DNA of 64,000 nucleotides from the NCBI GenBank assembly GCA_035284745.1, contig JAYKIL010000015.1:3296-67295 (forward strand), read 5' to 3'. A model generated the notes under the pieces. The model searched no databases. It was not told the origin of the DNA and was given only the letters and a program-made list of their open reading frames with translations. This stretch comes from JAYKJB01 sp035284745 [NCBI: Candidatus Sericytochromatia bacterium]. GTDB lineage: Bacteria; Cyanobacteriota; Sericytochromatia; S15B-MN24. A program made the position numbers and the translations under genes. Below are positions 8,709-16,234 of the stretch, one piece after another (position 1 is the stretch's first letter; each line of letters starts with the position of its first letter).

Positions 8709-11330
8709 ATGTTGAAGGCCCGTCCGGGCTCTGCGATGCCCTTGGTATTCTCGATGGTCGGGATGATTATGGCCGTTGTGGTGGCCGGTATCGCGTGGTT
8801 GGGCGCTGATGTTCGCCGTACACAATCTGACCGTTGGCGTGCTGTGGCGGCTGACGCCGCGCAATCCGGTTTGGCGTTGACCTTGGCTTGGGCCCGCTCG
8901 ACCATTGATCGCACCCGGACAACGCCGAGTGAATGGGACCGTGCGGAAGGGGTTGCGATCAATCCGTTGCGGAGCATGTTTGAATCGCCGGAATTCAGGG
9001 CCCTGACGCCCGATGATGTCGGCGCACTCCCACGACTTCGCGAGAATTTGGGGTCCCGGGACGTGATGCCCGCCGAGGTGGGAGACGTGATAGAGGCGGA
9101 CGGTGCTGGCGAGTATGTGGTCGGACGCTATGGTGACCACATCGCAACGGTGAGGGTGCGCCTGCAGTCTTTTCGCCTTTCGGAGGACGCGCCCCGGCAA
9201 TATAAAATTGGTGTCGCTGGACGTGTTCGGGTGTACGACGCGCGTGCCTCGCGGGAGGGGGCATTCCGCGGGACGCGTTTGGTGGCGGATCGGGTCTTGC
9301 TTGCAACGATGGGGAAGCAGGTGCTGTCACGTTATGCGGCCATCACCGACATTGATTTGGTTCATAATTGGGCGCCGGGCGAACGGGTTGAGGGCCCTTT
9401 GCACATCAATCGGGGCTATGTGGACGCGCCTGTGGGTATTCGCCCGGCCAATACGACATTGCGCAATGGCCGCAGCTTCATGAGTCTCAACGCGCCGGGC
9501 CCGTTTCAAGTTCCACCGGGGGCTGCGCCGCATCCTGTTTTCACCGATGTGGTCTCCATGACCCTCAACCGGGAAGAGGGGGCGGGTTATCAGGACAGCG
9601 CTGACTTTAGCAGCGCGGTCAAATACAACGACGGGGCCTTGAGTGCTGGGGCCTATTCTGAAGAGCGGGCCCGTGCGATTTTTCAGGCACCTGAAAATCA
9701 AGCACAGGTCGGCGGCAAAGCCGGTCCAGTGTTTCAGGCGGACCCGATCGAACTGCCGCGTAATTCTCGGGCGCGGTTGCCCGCCGTGTGGGGATTATCT
9801 GAGGCGGAATATCCCGATCGCATTAATCATCTTGATTTGGAGGATGGGGTCTATATTCCAACACGCGATTTGGTGGAGAACGGGGCCACCCGTTATGGCG
9901 GCGGAGAAAATGCCCCGGTCGGTGGTATCTACGTGCGCGGGGTTGTGGAGGTCATGCGTCTTGCCACGACAGAAACGAAGTCTTATTACTTTTTTCAGGT
10001 CGGCTATGTAAAAACCAATCTTCCCCGGCGGACCTATGTGGTGGTGGCGGATCGGCGAAATCATACCTTACGCTTGGTCGCCTACGGCCCGAACTCTCGC
10101 TTGGAAGATATTCAAAATACGCCATTGGCTGCTTTCGACGCGGCGGGGGGCATTGAAAATGACCTGGCGAAGTTTGCGGTGGGCGGGAGTGGGGTCATTG
10201 CACAGCAGTTCAACGCGCCGGGTACCGGCGCACGCTACCCCTTCAACGGTGTCATTTTTGTTGACTACTCGAAGCACGACCCCATCCGCGCGCCGGGAAC
10301 TCCTTGGGGCTTGGTCAGGTCAACGGCGGCGAACCCGGTGCGTGCGCTAACGGGGCACATCTTGGCGTTGGGTGACCCCGGCCAACGCGCCAATTCTTTG
10401 GTCAAGCGGGCATTTCCGGGTGCCTGGAACGCGGACCTTCCCCCCACGGGGGCTTGGCCCGCTGCAGAGACCATCAGCACCGAGGATGTGGGGGGCCCCG
10501 CAGGGGCTTTGCGGCCCGCGTCACGGTTGTCGATCATCACCTCAGGCGATGTCTTTATTCAGAATCACCTGGTGCTTCAAAGTGTGGCCCGCGCCTGCGG
10601 GATGCGCAATGGCCCGGATCGCGTGGTGCGTGAAAATGTGAATGCACGCAGCACGCGTGACCTGCTCGGTATTGTCTCAGATAAACAAATTCTCATAGGG
10701 CTTGCGGCTCCCAGTGCGACGAATCGCGAAGAAACAGGCGTGCTGCTGATGGGGGCTTTTGGCGCTCTTGGCGACCCTGCGTACGACCCCGCGACGAATA
10801 CTACAATGCCCGTCCCTGCCAGCAATACGAGCAAAGAGGGGCTTTATTTTCGCTATCGGGGTTCTTTTTCGACCGAGGGCTTGATGGCCCTTTTCGCACC
10901 CGAATTTGGTGAAAAATACAATATCCTTTGGCCTTCCGGAACGGCCGTTCCGACGACTTTTGATTCGGCCGGGGATGCGTACAATACGAGCGGAACGCAA
11001 TATCCCTTTAACCCATTGTATCTAGCCGACGGGCCCTATGGCGAGGCATTCCCGGAACTGTTGACGAGTGGCAATGGCCCCAACCTGAAAGGTTCACGGG
11101 GGCGCTTAACAGTTTTTGGCTCGTTGGTCACCAAAAAGCGAGGTGCGGTGGGAACCGGGAACCGCTCGTATGATAAGGACAATCGTTACGATCAACGATT
11201 GCTGACGATCGCCCCGCCCCTGTTTCCGAATGCTGTTAATTTGGTTCTTCAAATTTCAACCCTCGACGGATTGGGTCTCCCCCCCTATCGGGGGCCGCGA
11301 GCGGATGAAGTCAGCTTCTTGAATGAATGA
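8709..11330 (+). CDS. very large PilX-like minor pilin / surface protein
   Basis: The ATG at 8709 is chosen because AGGAGG (8697-8702) sits 6 nt upstream; two ATGs further upstream lack this spacing. The 873-residue protein starts RPGSAMPLVFSMVGMIMAVVVAGIAWLGADVRRTQSDRWRA, like PilX_N proteins, which replace the FTLIE motif by a Gly/Ser-x-hydrophobic stretch and an Arg-rich continuation (ADAAQSGLALTLAWARS). One N-terminal membrane helix is the only membrane segment. The remainder, over 800 residues, looks like a big extracellular beta-rich domain with no recognised motif. PilX proteins are usually under 250 residues, so this is exceptional in length. Last gene of the pilin operon. Confidence 0.75.
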   Translation: MLKARPGSAMPLVFSMVGMIMAVVVAGIAWLGADVRRTQSDRWRAVAADAAQSGLALTLAWARSTIDRTRTTPSEWDRAEGVAINPLRSMFESPEFRALTPDDVGALPRLRENLGSRDVMPAEVGDVIEADGAGEYVVGRYGDHIATVRVRLQSFRLSEDAPRQYKIGVAGRVRVYDARASREGAFRGTRLVADRVLLATMGKQVLSRYAAITDIDLVHNWAPGERVEGPLHINRGYVDAPVGIRPANTTLRNGRSFMSLNAPGPFQVPPGAAPHPVFTDVVSMTLNREEGAGYQDSADFSSAVKYNDGALSAGAYSEERARAIFQAPENQAQVGGKAGPVFQADPIELPRNSRARLPAVWGLSEAEYPDRINHLDLEDGVYIPTRDLVENGATRYGGGENAPVGGIYVRGVVEVMRLATTETKSYYFFQVGYVKTNLPRRTYVVVADRRNHTLRLVAYGPNSRLEDIQNTPLAAFDAAGGIENDLAKFAVGGSGVIAQQFNAPGTGARYPFNGVIFVDYSKHDPIRAPGTPWGLVRSTAANPVRALTGHILALGDPGQRANSLVKRAFPGAWNADLPPTGAWPAAETISTEDVGGPAGALRPASRLSIITSGDVFIQNHLVLQSVARACGMRNGPDRVVRENVNARSTRDLLGIVSDKQILIGLAAPSATNREETGVLLMGAFGALGDPAYDPATNTTMPVPASNTSKEGLYFRYRGSFSTEGLMALFAPEFGEKYNILWPSGTAVPTTFDSAGDAYNTSGTQYPFNPLYLADGPYGEAFPELLTSGNGPNLKGSRGRLTVFGSLVTKKRGAVGTGNRSYDKDNRYDQRLLTIAPPLFPNAVNLVLQISTLDGLGLPPYRGPRADEVSFLNE

Positions 11331-11392
11331 CGCTCTTTTTGGGGTATGCTTCTGGAAGTTGAGCAAGCGTGGTTCCTGAAAGGCAAGAGAAA

Positions 11393-12265
11393 ATGCATCC
11401 CTTACAGAAAGTTTTCCCCGTCGCAGGGGTGCTGGTCAGTGCGGCACTGGTGTCTGCCTGTCAGACGTCGACTGCACCCGGGATGACGCCTCTCGCTGCT
11501 GATGCTGCAACCGTGGCGCCTGTCGCCCAGCCGGCAATCCTCGCCTCGGAAGGCGCGGGGGCCAATCTGCCCGTGCGTAATTTATCGCTCACCGTCTATG
11601 GGTTGTCGGACATCGCGGGGGGGGCTGGGAAACTGGTCGGCGTGGACAGCGCCACCTTGATTTCGGCGGGAGGCATGAACCTGATCTCGGCGGGGGGCAT
11701 GAATTTCGCGCCGCCAACCCCCGGATTTACCCCCCCTCGCTATCGCCTGCAAGCCGGGACGATCTTCGACGAGTTTGTCCCCGTAGAGGGCGCGGTGGTT
11801 ACGTTTCGCTATTTGCGCGCGGGCGGGGGACTGGTCAGTCCGACGTATGTGAAGTCCGATGCGAATGGAAAAGTGAATATTCGGCTGCAGGCGCCGGGGG
11901 AAACCCTCGAGGCCGAGGCCAGGTTCATCGTGGGCGGCAAAACCTACCGCTTGGCCGCTCCCATTCCGCCTGAGAGCGAGATCCAGAGCACTATTTGCCC
12001 GATTTACAGTGTTTTGTGCGGCCGGATCAAGGCCATTTTGGAGCAAAACAATTTGACGGCGCCCGAGCTGAGACAGGTCGAGCTGAAGGCGGCGTGGGAC
12101 GCGATCAACGAGTCGGGGGTGACCCTGACGTCCGAGATGCTTTTGGCCGATCACCCCCTGGAAGATGTGGAGCGCTTTTACCAGGCCGTGGTAAGCACGA
12201 TCACGGACCCCGACAAGAAGAAAATCATTACGGACTACGTGGCGAAGATCAAACGGGCCAGTTGA
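11393..12265 (+). CDS. lipoprotein with two LISAGGMN repeats
   Basis: ATG 11393 is the start giving a clean lipoprotein signal (HPLQKVFPVAGVLVSAALVSAC). After the lipid Cys comes a Thr/Ala/Pro linker, the line NLSLTVYGLSDIAGGAGKLVGVDSATLI, then two exact copies of the octapeptide LISAGGMN and a beta-rich domain (about 130-200: FRLQA, VEGAVVTFRYL, YVKSDANGKVNIRL, KTYRLAAPIP), which reads like an Ig/transthyretin-like carboxypeptidase-regulatory fold. A helical C-terminus follows (about 210-290). The neighbour at 12340 is a full-length paralogue with three repeats, so they arose by tandem duplication. Function unknown. No catalytic residues are apparent. Confidence 0.75.
   Translation: MHPLQKVFPVAGVLVSAALVSACQTSTAPGMTPLAADAATVAPVAQPAILASEGAGANLPVRNLSLTVYGLSDIAGGAGKLVGVDSATLISAGGMNLISAGGMNFAPPTPGFTPPRYRLQAGTIFDEFVPVEGAVVTFRYLRAGGGLVSPTYVKSDANGKVNIRLQAPGETLEAEARFIVGGKTYRLAAPIPPESEIQSTICPIYSVLCGRIKAILEQNNLTAPELRQVELKAAWDAINESGVTLTSEMLLADHPLEDVERFYQAVVSTITDPDKKKIITDYVAKIKRAS
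11669..11710 (+). repeat. two 24-bp LISAGGMN coding repeats
   Basis: Two consecutive 24-bp units in the first lipoprotein gene, each encoding an exact LISAGGMN and differing at several synonymous sites (TTG ATT TCG against CTG ATC TCG, for example). The coordinates are approximate to within a codon at the edges. The same peptide occurs three times in the next gene. Confidence 0.75.
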
Positions 12266-12339
12266 TGGCTTTCAGCGTGTGCGGCACGCAGACTGTTTGA
12301 GGGTGTTTTGGTGGTGTTGGTTTCTCTGGAGGGCCTGTT

Positions 12340-13197
12340 TTGAGAGAGTTTTTTTCCATGAGTTTTTTGCGCGCGGTATGGCATCCTATTCTGCTTCCGC
12401 TGACTATGGCCCTTGTGACCGCGTGTCAATCGTCCTCACCGGGCGTCGCACTCGTCACGCAGAAAAATGAGGCTGCTGCGGTACCCGCGCGGCAGGTCGC
12501 AATGACGGTATTCGGCCTTTCGGACATTGCCGAGGGCCAAAGTCGAATCATCAGTATGGATGCGGCGTCATTGATTTCAGCCGGTGGGATGAACCTTATT
12601 TCAGCGGGAGGAATGAATTTGATTTCTGCAGGGGGGATGAATTTCACCACCTCCGCCAAGAATTCAGGGGCTTTTCGTTTGCAGGCCGAGGGCATCGATT
12701 CAAATTATCTGCCGGTGTCGAGAGCCGTCATTACCGTTCGTTATCTCGATCTCGAGGGCGAACTTGTGGCTCCGGTGTTTGTGCGGTCTGACGACGATGG
12801 AAAAGTAACTTTCCAAGTCAAGGCATCCACGGTGCCATTAGAGGCCACTGCGATGTATATGTATAAAGGGAAAACCTATCGCATCACGGCTCCCATTCCC
12901 GAGGCCGAAAAAGTAACCAGTGTGATTGATCCCATCTACCACGTGGTGTGCAGCCGAATTCGCTCGATTATCGCTGAAACGAAGGGGCGCTCTCCTGCTT
13001 TCGACCCGATGGAACTGAAAGCCGTATGGAATGCCGTGAACGAGTCGGAGGTGACGCTCACCTCGGACATGCTTGAAACCTCGAAGTCGCTGGACGACCT
13101 TAAACGCTTTTATGAGTCGCTGCTGCCGCAGATTAAAGACGAAGCCAAGAAAAAGATCATCACGGATTATATGCAGAAAATTAAGACCTTCAAATAA
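12340..13197 (+). CDS. lipoprotein with three LISAGGMN repeats, paralogue of the upstream gene
   Basis: A 285-residue lipoprotein, co-linear with the gene 75 bp upstream: lipobox near VTAC, MTVFGLSDIAEGQSRIISMDAASLI, three perfect LISAGGMN copies at 12571-12642, then the same beta domain (FRLQAEGI, SRAVITVRYLDLEGELVAPVFVRSDDDGKVTFQV, KTYRITAPIPE) and a helical tail ending KKKIITDYMQKIK (KKKIITDYVAKIK in the neighbour). Identity is moderate outside the repeats, so the duplication is old, yet the octapeptide is unchanged while its codons differ from copy to copy. A strong terminator follows. Probably an outer-surface or periplasmic protein; function unknown. Confidence 0.78.
   Translation: MREFFSMSFLRAVWHPILLPLTMALVTACQSSSPGVALVTQKNEAAAVPARQVAMTVFGLSDIAEGQSRIISMDAASLISAGGMNLISAGGMNLISAGGMNFTTSAKNSGAFRLQAEGIDSNYLPVSRAVITVRYLDLEGELVAPVFVRSDDDGKVTFQVKASTVPLEATAMYMYKGKTYRITAPIPEAEKVTSVIDPIYHVVCSRIRSIIAETKGRSPAFDPMELKAVWNAVNESEVTLTSDMLETSKSLDDLKRFYESLLPQIKDEAKKKIITDYMQKIKTFK
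12571..12642 (+). repeat. three 24-bp LISAGGMN coding repeats
   Basis: Three consecutive 24-bp units translate to the identical octapeptide LISAGGMN, but the third-position bases differ between units (GCC GGT, GCG GGA, GCA GGG for the Ala-Gly pair). That pattern indicates selection on the peptide rather than recent polymerase slippage. Confidence 0.85.
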
Positions 13198-13222
13198 CGA
13201 AGTGTCGTTTCGCGGAACTCAA

Positions 13223-13264
13223 AAAGGACCCCAGAATAAATTCCGGGGTCCTTTGCATCTTTTT
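13223..13264. terminator. strong rho-independent terminator
   Basis: A perfect 10-bp stem, AAAGGACCCC (13223-13232) with GGGGTCCTTT (13245-13254), a 12-nt loop, and a T-rich run at 13257-13265. It ends the lipoprotein pair on the plus strand. The A-rich left flank gives T residues on the other strand, so it may also serve the convergent carboxypeptidase gene. Confidence 0.9.
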
Positions 13265-13278
13265 TGATTTTAGGCCGT

Positions 13279-14529
13279 TTAGAAGCGACTGAATCCGAGC
13301 AAGCGGCCTTCCGCTGGGTGAATCGCCCGCGTGTCGCCCGCGGCATCAATGAAATACAGGAAGTGGTCACGCCATTGCTTCCAGTCTTTTTCTACTTGGC
13401 CATATCCTGGACCGAATTCGCGGTCGTCTAATTCTGCAGCAAAGGCCAAAGTACCCAGCTTTGCATATTCCCAGGTGGAAAAGTCACCAAAGGTGCGGTA
13501 AATCGTACGGGCGATCGTTCCTGCCTTGTAGCCCATGGGCTTGGCAATCTTTTCGCCGATGGTTCTGAAGCGGGCTTCATCGGGACTTAATTCGCGAGAA
13601 TACCCCGGCGGCCACAGCACCATGCCCCCGTAGCAGTGAACGTCGAAGCTGGCCTTGAAGCGAACTTTGAGCGCCAGGTCGCGCAATGCTTGGGTCTCTG
13701 GTTCCGAGAACGGGGCGTCCCCATGGTAGTCGTCAGCCCACTTCGAGCCATTTCCTTGATCCCAATGGTCATCGGCGTTGCGGTTGATGTCGACGCCGCC
13801 TGCCCCAACGCCGGTCGGTCGGGTGTTCTTGCGCCACATCGAGTTACCTTGCTCGACACGGGTCCGGCCATCCGGATTGACGACGGGCACAATCCAGGTT
13901 TCACGGGTATCCAGCAGGCGGGTGATGTTGGCATCTTTCCCATAACCCTCCACGAGGGTTTTGGTCAGGTTACGCATCAATTCGACAGGGACCAACTCCC
14001 GCGCGTGGGTGCCCCCCGTGATGCGAACGGCAGGAAGCTTTTCACCGCGTTTTGCCGTAATCTTGGCCGCCAATATGGGGCGTCCCTCGATCGACTTTCC
14101 GAGGTCTACCACTTCCACCAGATTGGGAAACGACTGACCGATGGCGCGCAGCTCCTGGTGCACTGTATCTACAGAACCATAGCCTTGGGGAAAGCCACGG
14201 ACGACAGAGTTTTGTTGAATTCTGTACTTCACGCCCAGGCGTTGCAAGACGAGCCGGGTCCGGCGGTCAACGGTGGCGCCCACCGTTCGTTTGTCGTGGT
14301 CAACGTTTTCGAAAAGGTCCACCCCTTCGCGAGCCAATTGATCCAACTGGTCGCGGTCGCGGAATTGCAAAGTGACGACCGCGCGATCTTCGGCGCCTGC
14401 CAACGCGGAAAGCTTGGCCTGTTGCCGTTGTGTGGCGAGAGGGGCGGATGCAATTCCGCAGCCTGCCAACACGAAGGCTAAGGTGACAGCTGCAGAGCGC
14501 ACGAGGCTTGAACGGTAAGTTGCCTTCAC
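13279..14529 (-). CDS. M14 family zinc carboxypeptidase, lipoprotein
   Basis: The GTG at 14529 has AGAGGA 8 nt upstream and gives a compact lipoprotein signal (FVLAGC, Cys24); a longer ATG start at 14580 is less likely. Of 416 residues, about 40-110 form a small N-terminal domain (RAVVTLQFRDRDQLDQLAREGVD...) shared with the second M14 enzyme in the window. The catalytic domain has all M14 features: zinc ligands His175 and Glu178 in THARELVP, His298 in FDVHCYGG, catalytic Glu366 in FAAELDD, plus NPDGRTR, RKNTRP and DINRN for substrate binding. It removes C-terminal amino acids from peptides outside the cytoplasm. P1' specificity is not certain. Confidence 0.93.
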   Translation of the reverse strand: MKATYRSSLVRSAAVTLAFVLAGCGIASAPLATQRQQAKLSALAGAEDRAVVTLQFRDRDQLDQLAREGVDLFENVDHDKRTVGATVDRRTRLVLQRLGVKYRIQQNSVVRGFPQGYGSVDTVHQELRAIGQSFPNLVEVVDLGKSIEGRPILAAKITAKRGEKLPAVRITGGTHARELVPVELMRNLTKTLVEGYGKDANITRLLDTRETWIVPVVNPDGRTRVEQGNSMWRKNTRPTGVGAGGVDINRNADDHWDQGNGSKWADDYHGDAPFSEPETQALRDLALKVRFKASFDVHCYGGMVLWPPGYSRELSPDEARFRTIGEKIAKPMGYKAGTIARTIYRTFGDFSTWEYAKLGTLAFAAELDDREFGPGYGQVEKDWKQWRDHFLYFIDAAGDTRAIHPAEGRLLGFSRF

Positions 14530-14787
14530 AGGAATGGTCCTCTCAGGTGGGGATTGGGATTGGACTGAGTCCAGTCTCACAATGCGACTTTAATTTATTT
14601 TAAATCATTCTTAGTGTTTGCTCAATAAATGCCTCTATCGGCGGTGCGCGTAAAAAACTGACGCAGGAATTTCAGAATTGAATTAAAAAGTTTGCGGAGT
14701 GAGCGCTTTTCTATGGGTAACCTGCGCCCTCCGTGCTTTTCGAGGGTACAAGGCGGGCGAGGGGCCGTCGGAGGAGAAGGAACACCC

Positions 14788-15636
14788 ATGGTTCGGACGT
14801 TTTCGGGCGGAATGGCTTTGGTTCTGCTCTGGAGCCTCTTGGCTGCAGGGCTGCCTCAGGCGGAAGCCCAGATTATTTTGCTGCCATGTCCGGATTGTCC
14901 TCCTGATATGGGCCAACCGATACCCATCCAGTCGGGTCTTCGACATCAATTTTTAGAGCCAGGGGATGATGACCCAGAATTACGAGATGTTGCCCTGTTT
15001 GAGGCGATTCGCGACGGTCATTTGAGTTACGTGCAGGCTTTGGCCGCCGCCGGGGTGAGTTTGACCCATCGTGATCAAAATGGCTTGATGCCGCTGGCGT
15101 GGGCGGCGCAATACGGGCGATTGGATATTCTCAATTACCTGCTCGCCCGCGGTGTCCCCCGGAACCCGATGGACCATTATGGTTTCACACCCCTGATGTG
15201 GGCTGCCCAGCAGGGTCAACGCCAAGTGGTGCGGGCTCTGCTTCTCGCGGGCGCGAATCCACGGGTTCGGACCCGTCGAGGTGTGGATGCCTTGGCACTC
15301 GCTCGGGTCGCGCGGCATGTGTCTGTGGAGGCCCTGTTGCTGGATGCCTTGGCGGGGCGGTTGACGCCCCCCACGCCGCTTCCGTCTCCGGGCGTTGTTC
15401 CCACCCCGCCGCCTCCCACCCCTCGTCCTTTGCCCAGCCTTGCGCCGACCGCTGCGCCGGCCGAGGAGACGGCTTCTCCGGTTGCCAGCGGCGCGGTCAC
15501 CCTTCCAGATTCATTGGAGCCGTCGTTGGGCGCTTCGGAGACCCGCGACACGGTCGCGTCCGATAATCTGACCCCTGTTTTTGAGGGGCCCTCCAGCAGT
15601 GAAACCGTTTCTCCAGCGCCTCCGGAGGCCGATTAA
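14788..15636 (+). CDS. exported ankyrin-repeat protein with Pro-rich tail
   Basis: ATG 14788 has GGAGGAGAAGG upstream and is followed directly by a signal peptide (MVRTFSGGMALVLLWSLLAAGLPQAEA); longer in-frame starts lack both. About residues 65-190 are three to four ankyrin repeats: LFEAIRDGHLSYVQALAAAGVSL, QNGLMPLAWAAQYGRLDILNYLLARGV, YGFTPLMWAAQQGQRQVVRALLLAGANP, and RGVDALALARVARHVSVEALL. The last 90 residues are Pro/Thr/Ser-rich and likely disordered or wall-spanning. Ankyrin repeats bind other proteins; here the binding would be periplasmic or external. The partner is unknown. It stands alone, with flanking genes on separate units. Confidence 0.85.
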   Translation: MVRTFSGGMALVLLWSLLAAGLPQAEAQIILLPCPDCPPDMGQPIPIQSGLRHQFLEPGDDDPELRDVALFEAIRDGHLSYVQALAAAGVSLTHRDQNGLMPLAWAAQYGRLDILNYLLARGVPRNPMDHYGFTPLMWAAQQGQRQVVRALLLAGANPRVRTRRGVDALALARVARHVSVEALLLDALAGRLTPPTPLPSPGVVPTPPPPTPRPLPSLAPTAAPAEETASPVASGAVTLPDSLEPSLGASETRDTVASDNLTPVFEGPSSSETVSPAPPEAD

Positions 15637-15812
15637 GGGGCGTTGGCCTTCTTTCGTTTGGGGTTCTCGTTGGTCAAGGGCCCGCAGGCTGTGGTATCGT
15701 AGAAGGGTGATTCCTCGGCCAGCGATAATTCGCCTCGCAGCCTCGACACAGCCTGGCGCTCGGGAATCGGTTGACGCTTACCCGTTTCACCATTGTGGGG
15801 TCCAACGCGCTA

Positions 15813-16124
15813 ATGACCAAAAAGAAAGAGTCCAAAAAGTTTCCGTACGTCGACCGGATTGATGAGTTGACGCCGTTTCGTGAGCAGGCCGGTGGTTTTC
15901 TGTCTCCTGAAGGGGCCGCCAAAATTCTGATGACGACACGCTCGCAGATTGCTCTGCTTGAGACCCGGGGCGAAATCACCGGCTTTCGTCTTCGTGGAGG
16001 CAGTGCTCCGGAAGCCAAGGACATCGTTTTCATTTCCCACGAGAGTGTCAAGGCATACGCGGTGCGCAAGAAGGCTGCGGATGCGGCCAAGGCTGAAGCG
16101 AAACAGCCCGTCGCTGCCGAGTAA
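15813..16124 (+). CDS. small basic protein with MerR/excisionase-like helix-turn-helix
   Basis: A 103-residue Lys-rich protein. Residues about 30-85 read like a winged HTH of the MerR/excisionase type: FLSPEGAAKILMTTRSQIALLETRGEITGFRL, then SHESVKAYAVRKKAADAAK. The LSPEGAAKIL...RSQIALLETRGEI pattern matches the helix-turn-helix, and FRLRGG the wing. The Ala/Lys-rich tail would suit DNA contact. ATG 15813 is chosen over an upstream GTG because the basic MTKKKESKK start is then complete. A rho-independent terminator lies 30 bp after the stop, so it is probably monocistronic. It may be a DNA-binding regulator; the target is unknown. Confidence 0.6.
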   Translation: MTKKKESKKFPYVDRIDELTPFREQAGGFLSPEGAAKILMTTRSQIALLETRGEITGFRLRGGSAPEAKDIVFISHESVKAYAVRKKAADAAKAEAKQPVAAE

Positions 16125-16154
16125 GTCTTTCGGCGCACGGAGAGTTTGTTCGAA

Positions 16155-16187
16155 CCCGGGGCGATGCTTTCACCCCGGGATTTTTTT
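16155..16187 (+). terminator. rho-independent terminator
   Basis: Perfect 7-bp G+C-only stem CCCGGGG/CCCCGGG (16155-16161 with 16173-16179), an 11-nt loop, then seven T at 16181-16187. It ends the small HTH gene. Confidence 0.9.
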
Positions 16188-16234
16188 GGGGAACGACCAA
16201 CTCGCTCGCTTTCAGCCCTTTTTGGGAGCATTTC

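Noticed and set aside
13636-14481. A 281-codon plus-strand frame across the first M14 gene
   Set aside because: Antisense to an intact carboxypeptidase; no recognisable motif, and no independent RBS or promoter.
16148-16157. GTTCGAACC resembling a tRNA T-loop
   Set aside because: The flanking bases do not pair as a T-stem and no acceptor or anticodon arm is present; it is part of the terminator flank.
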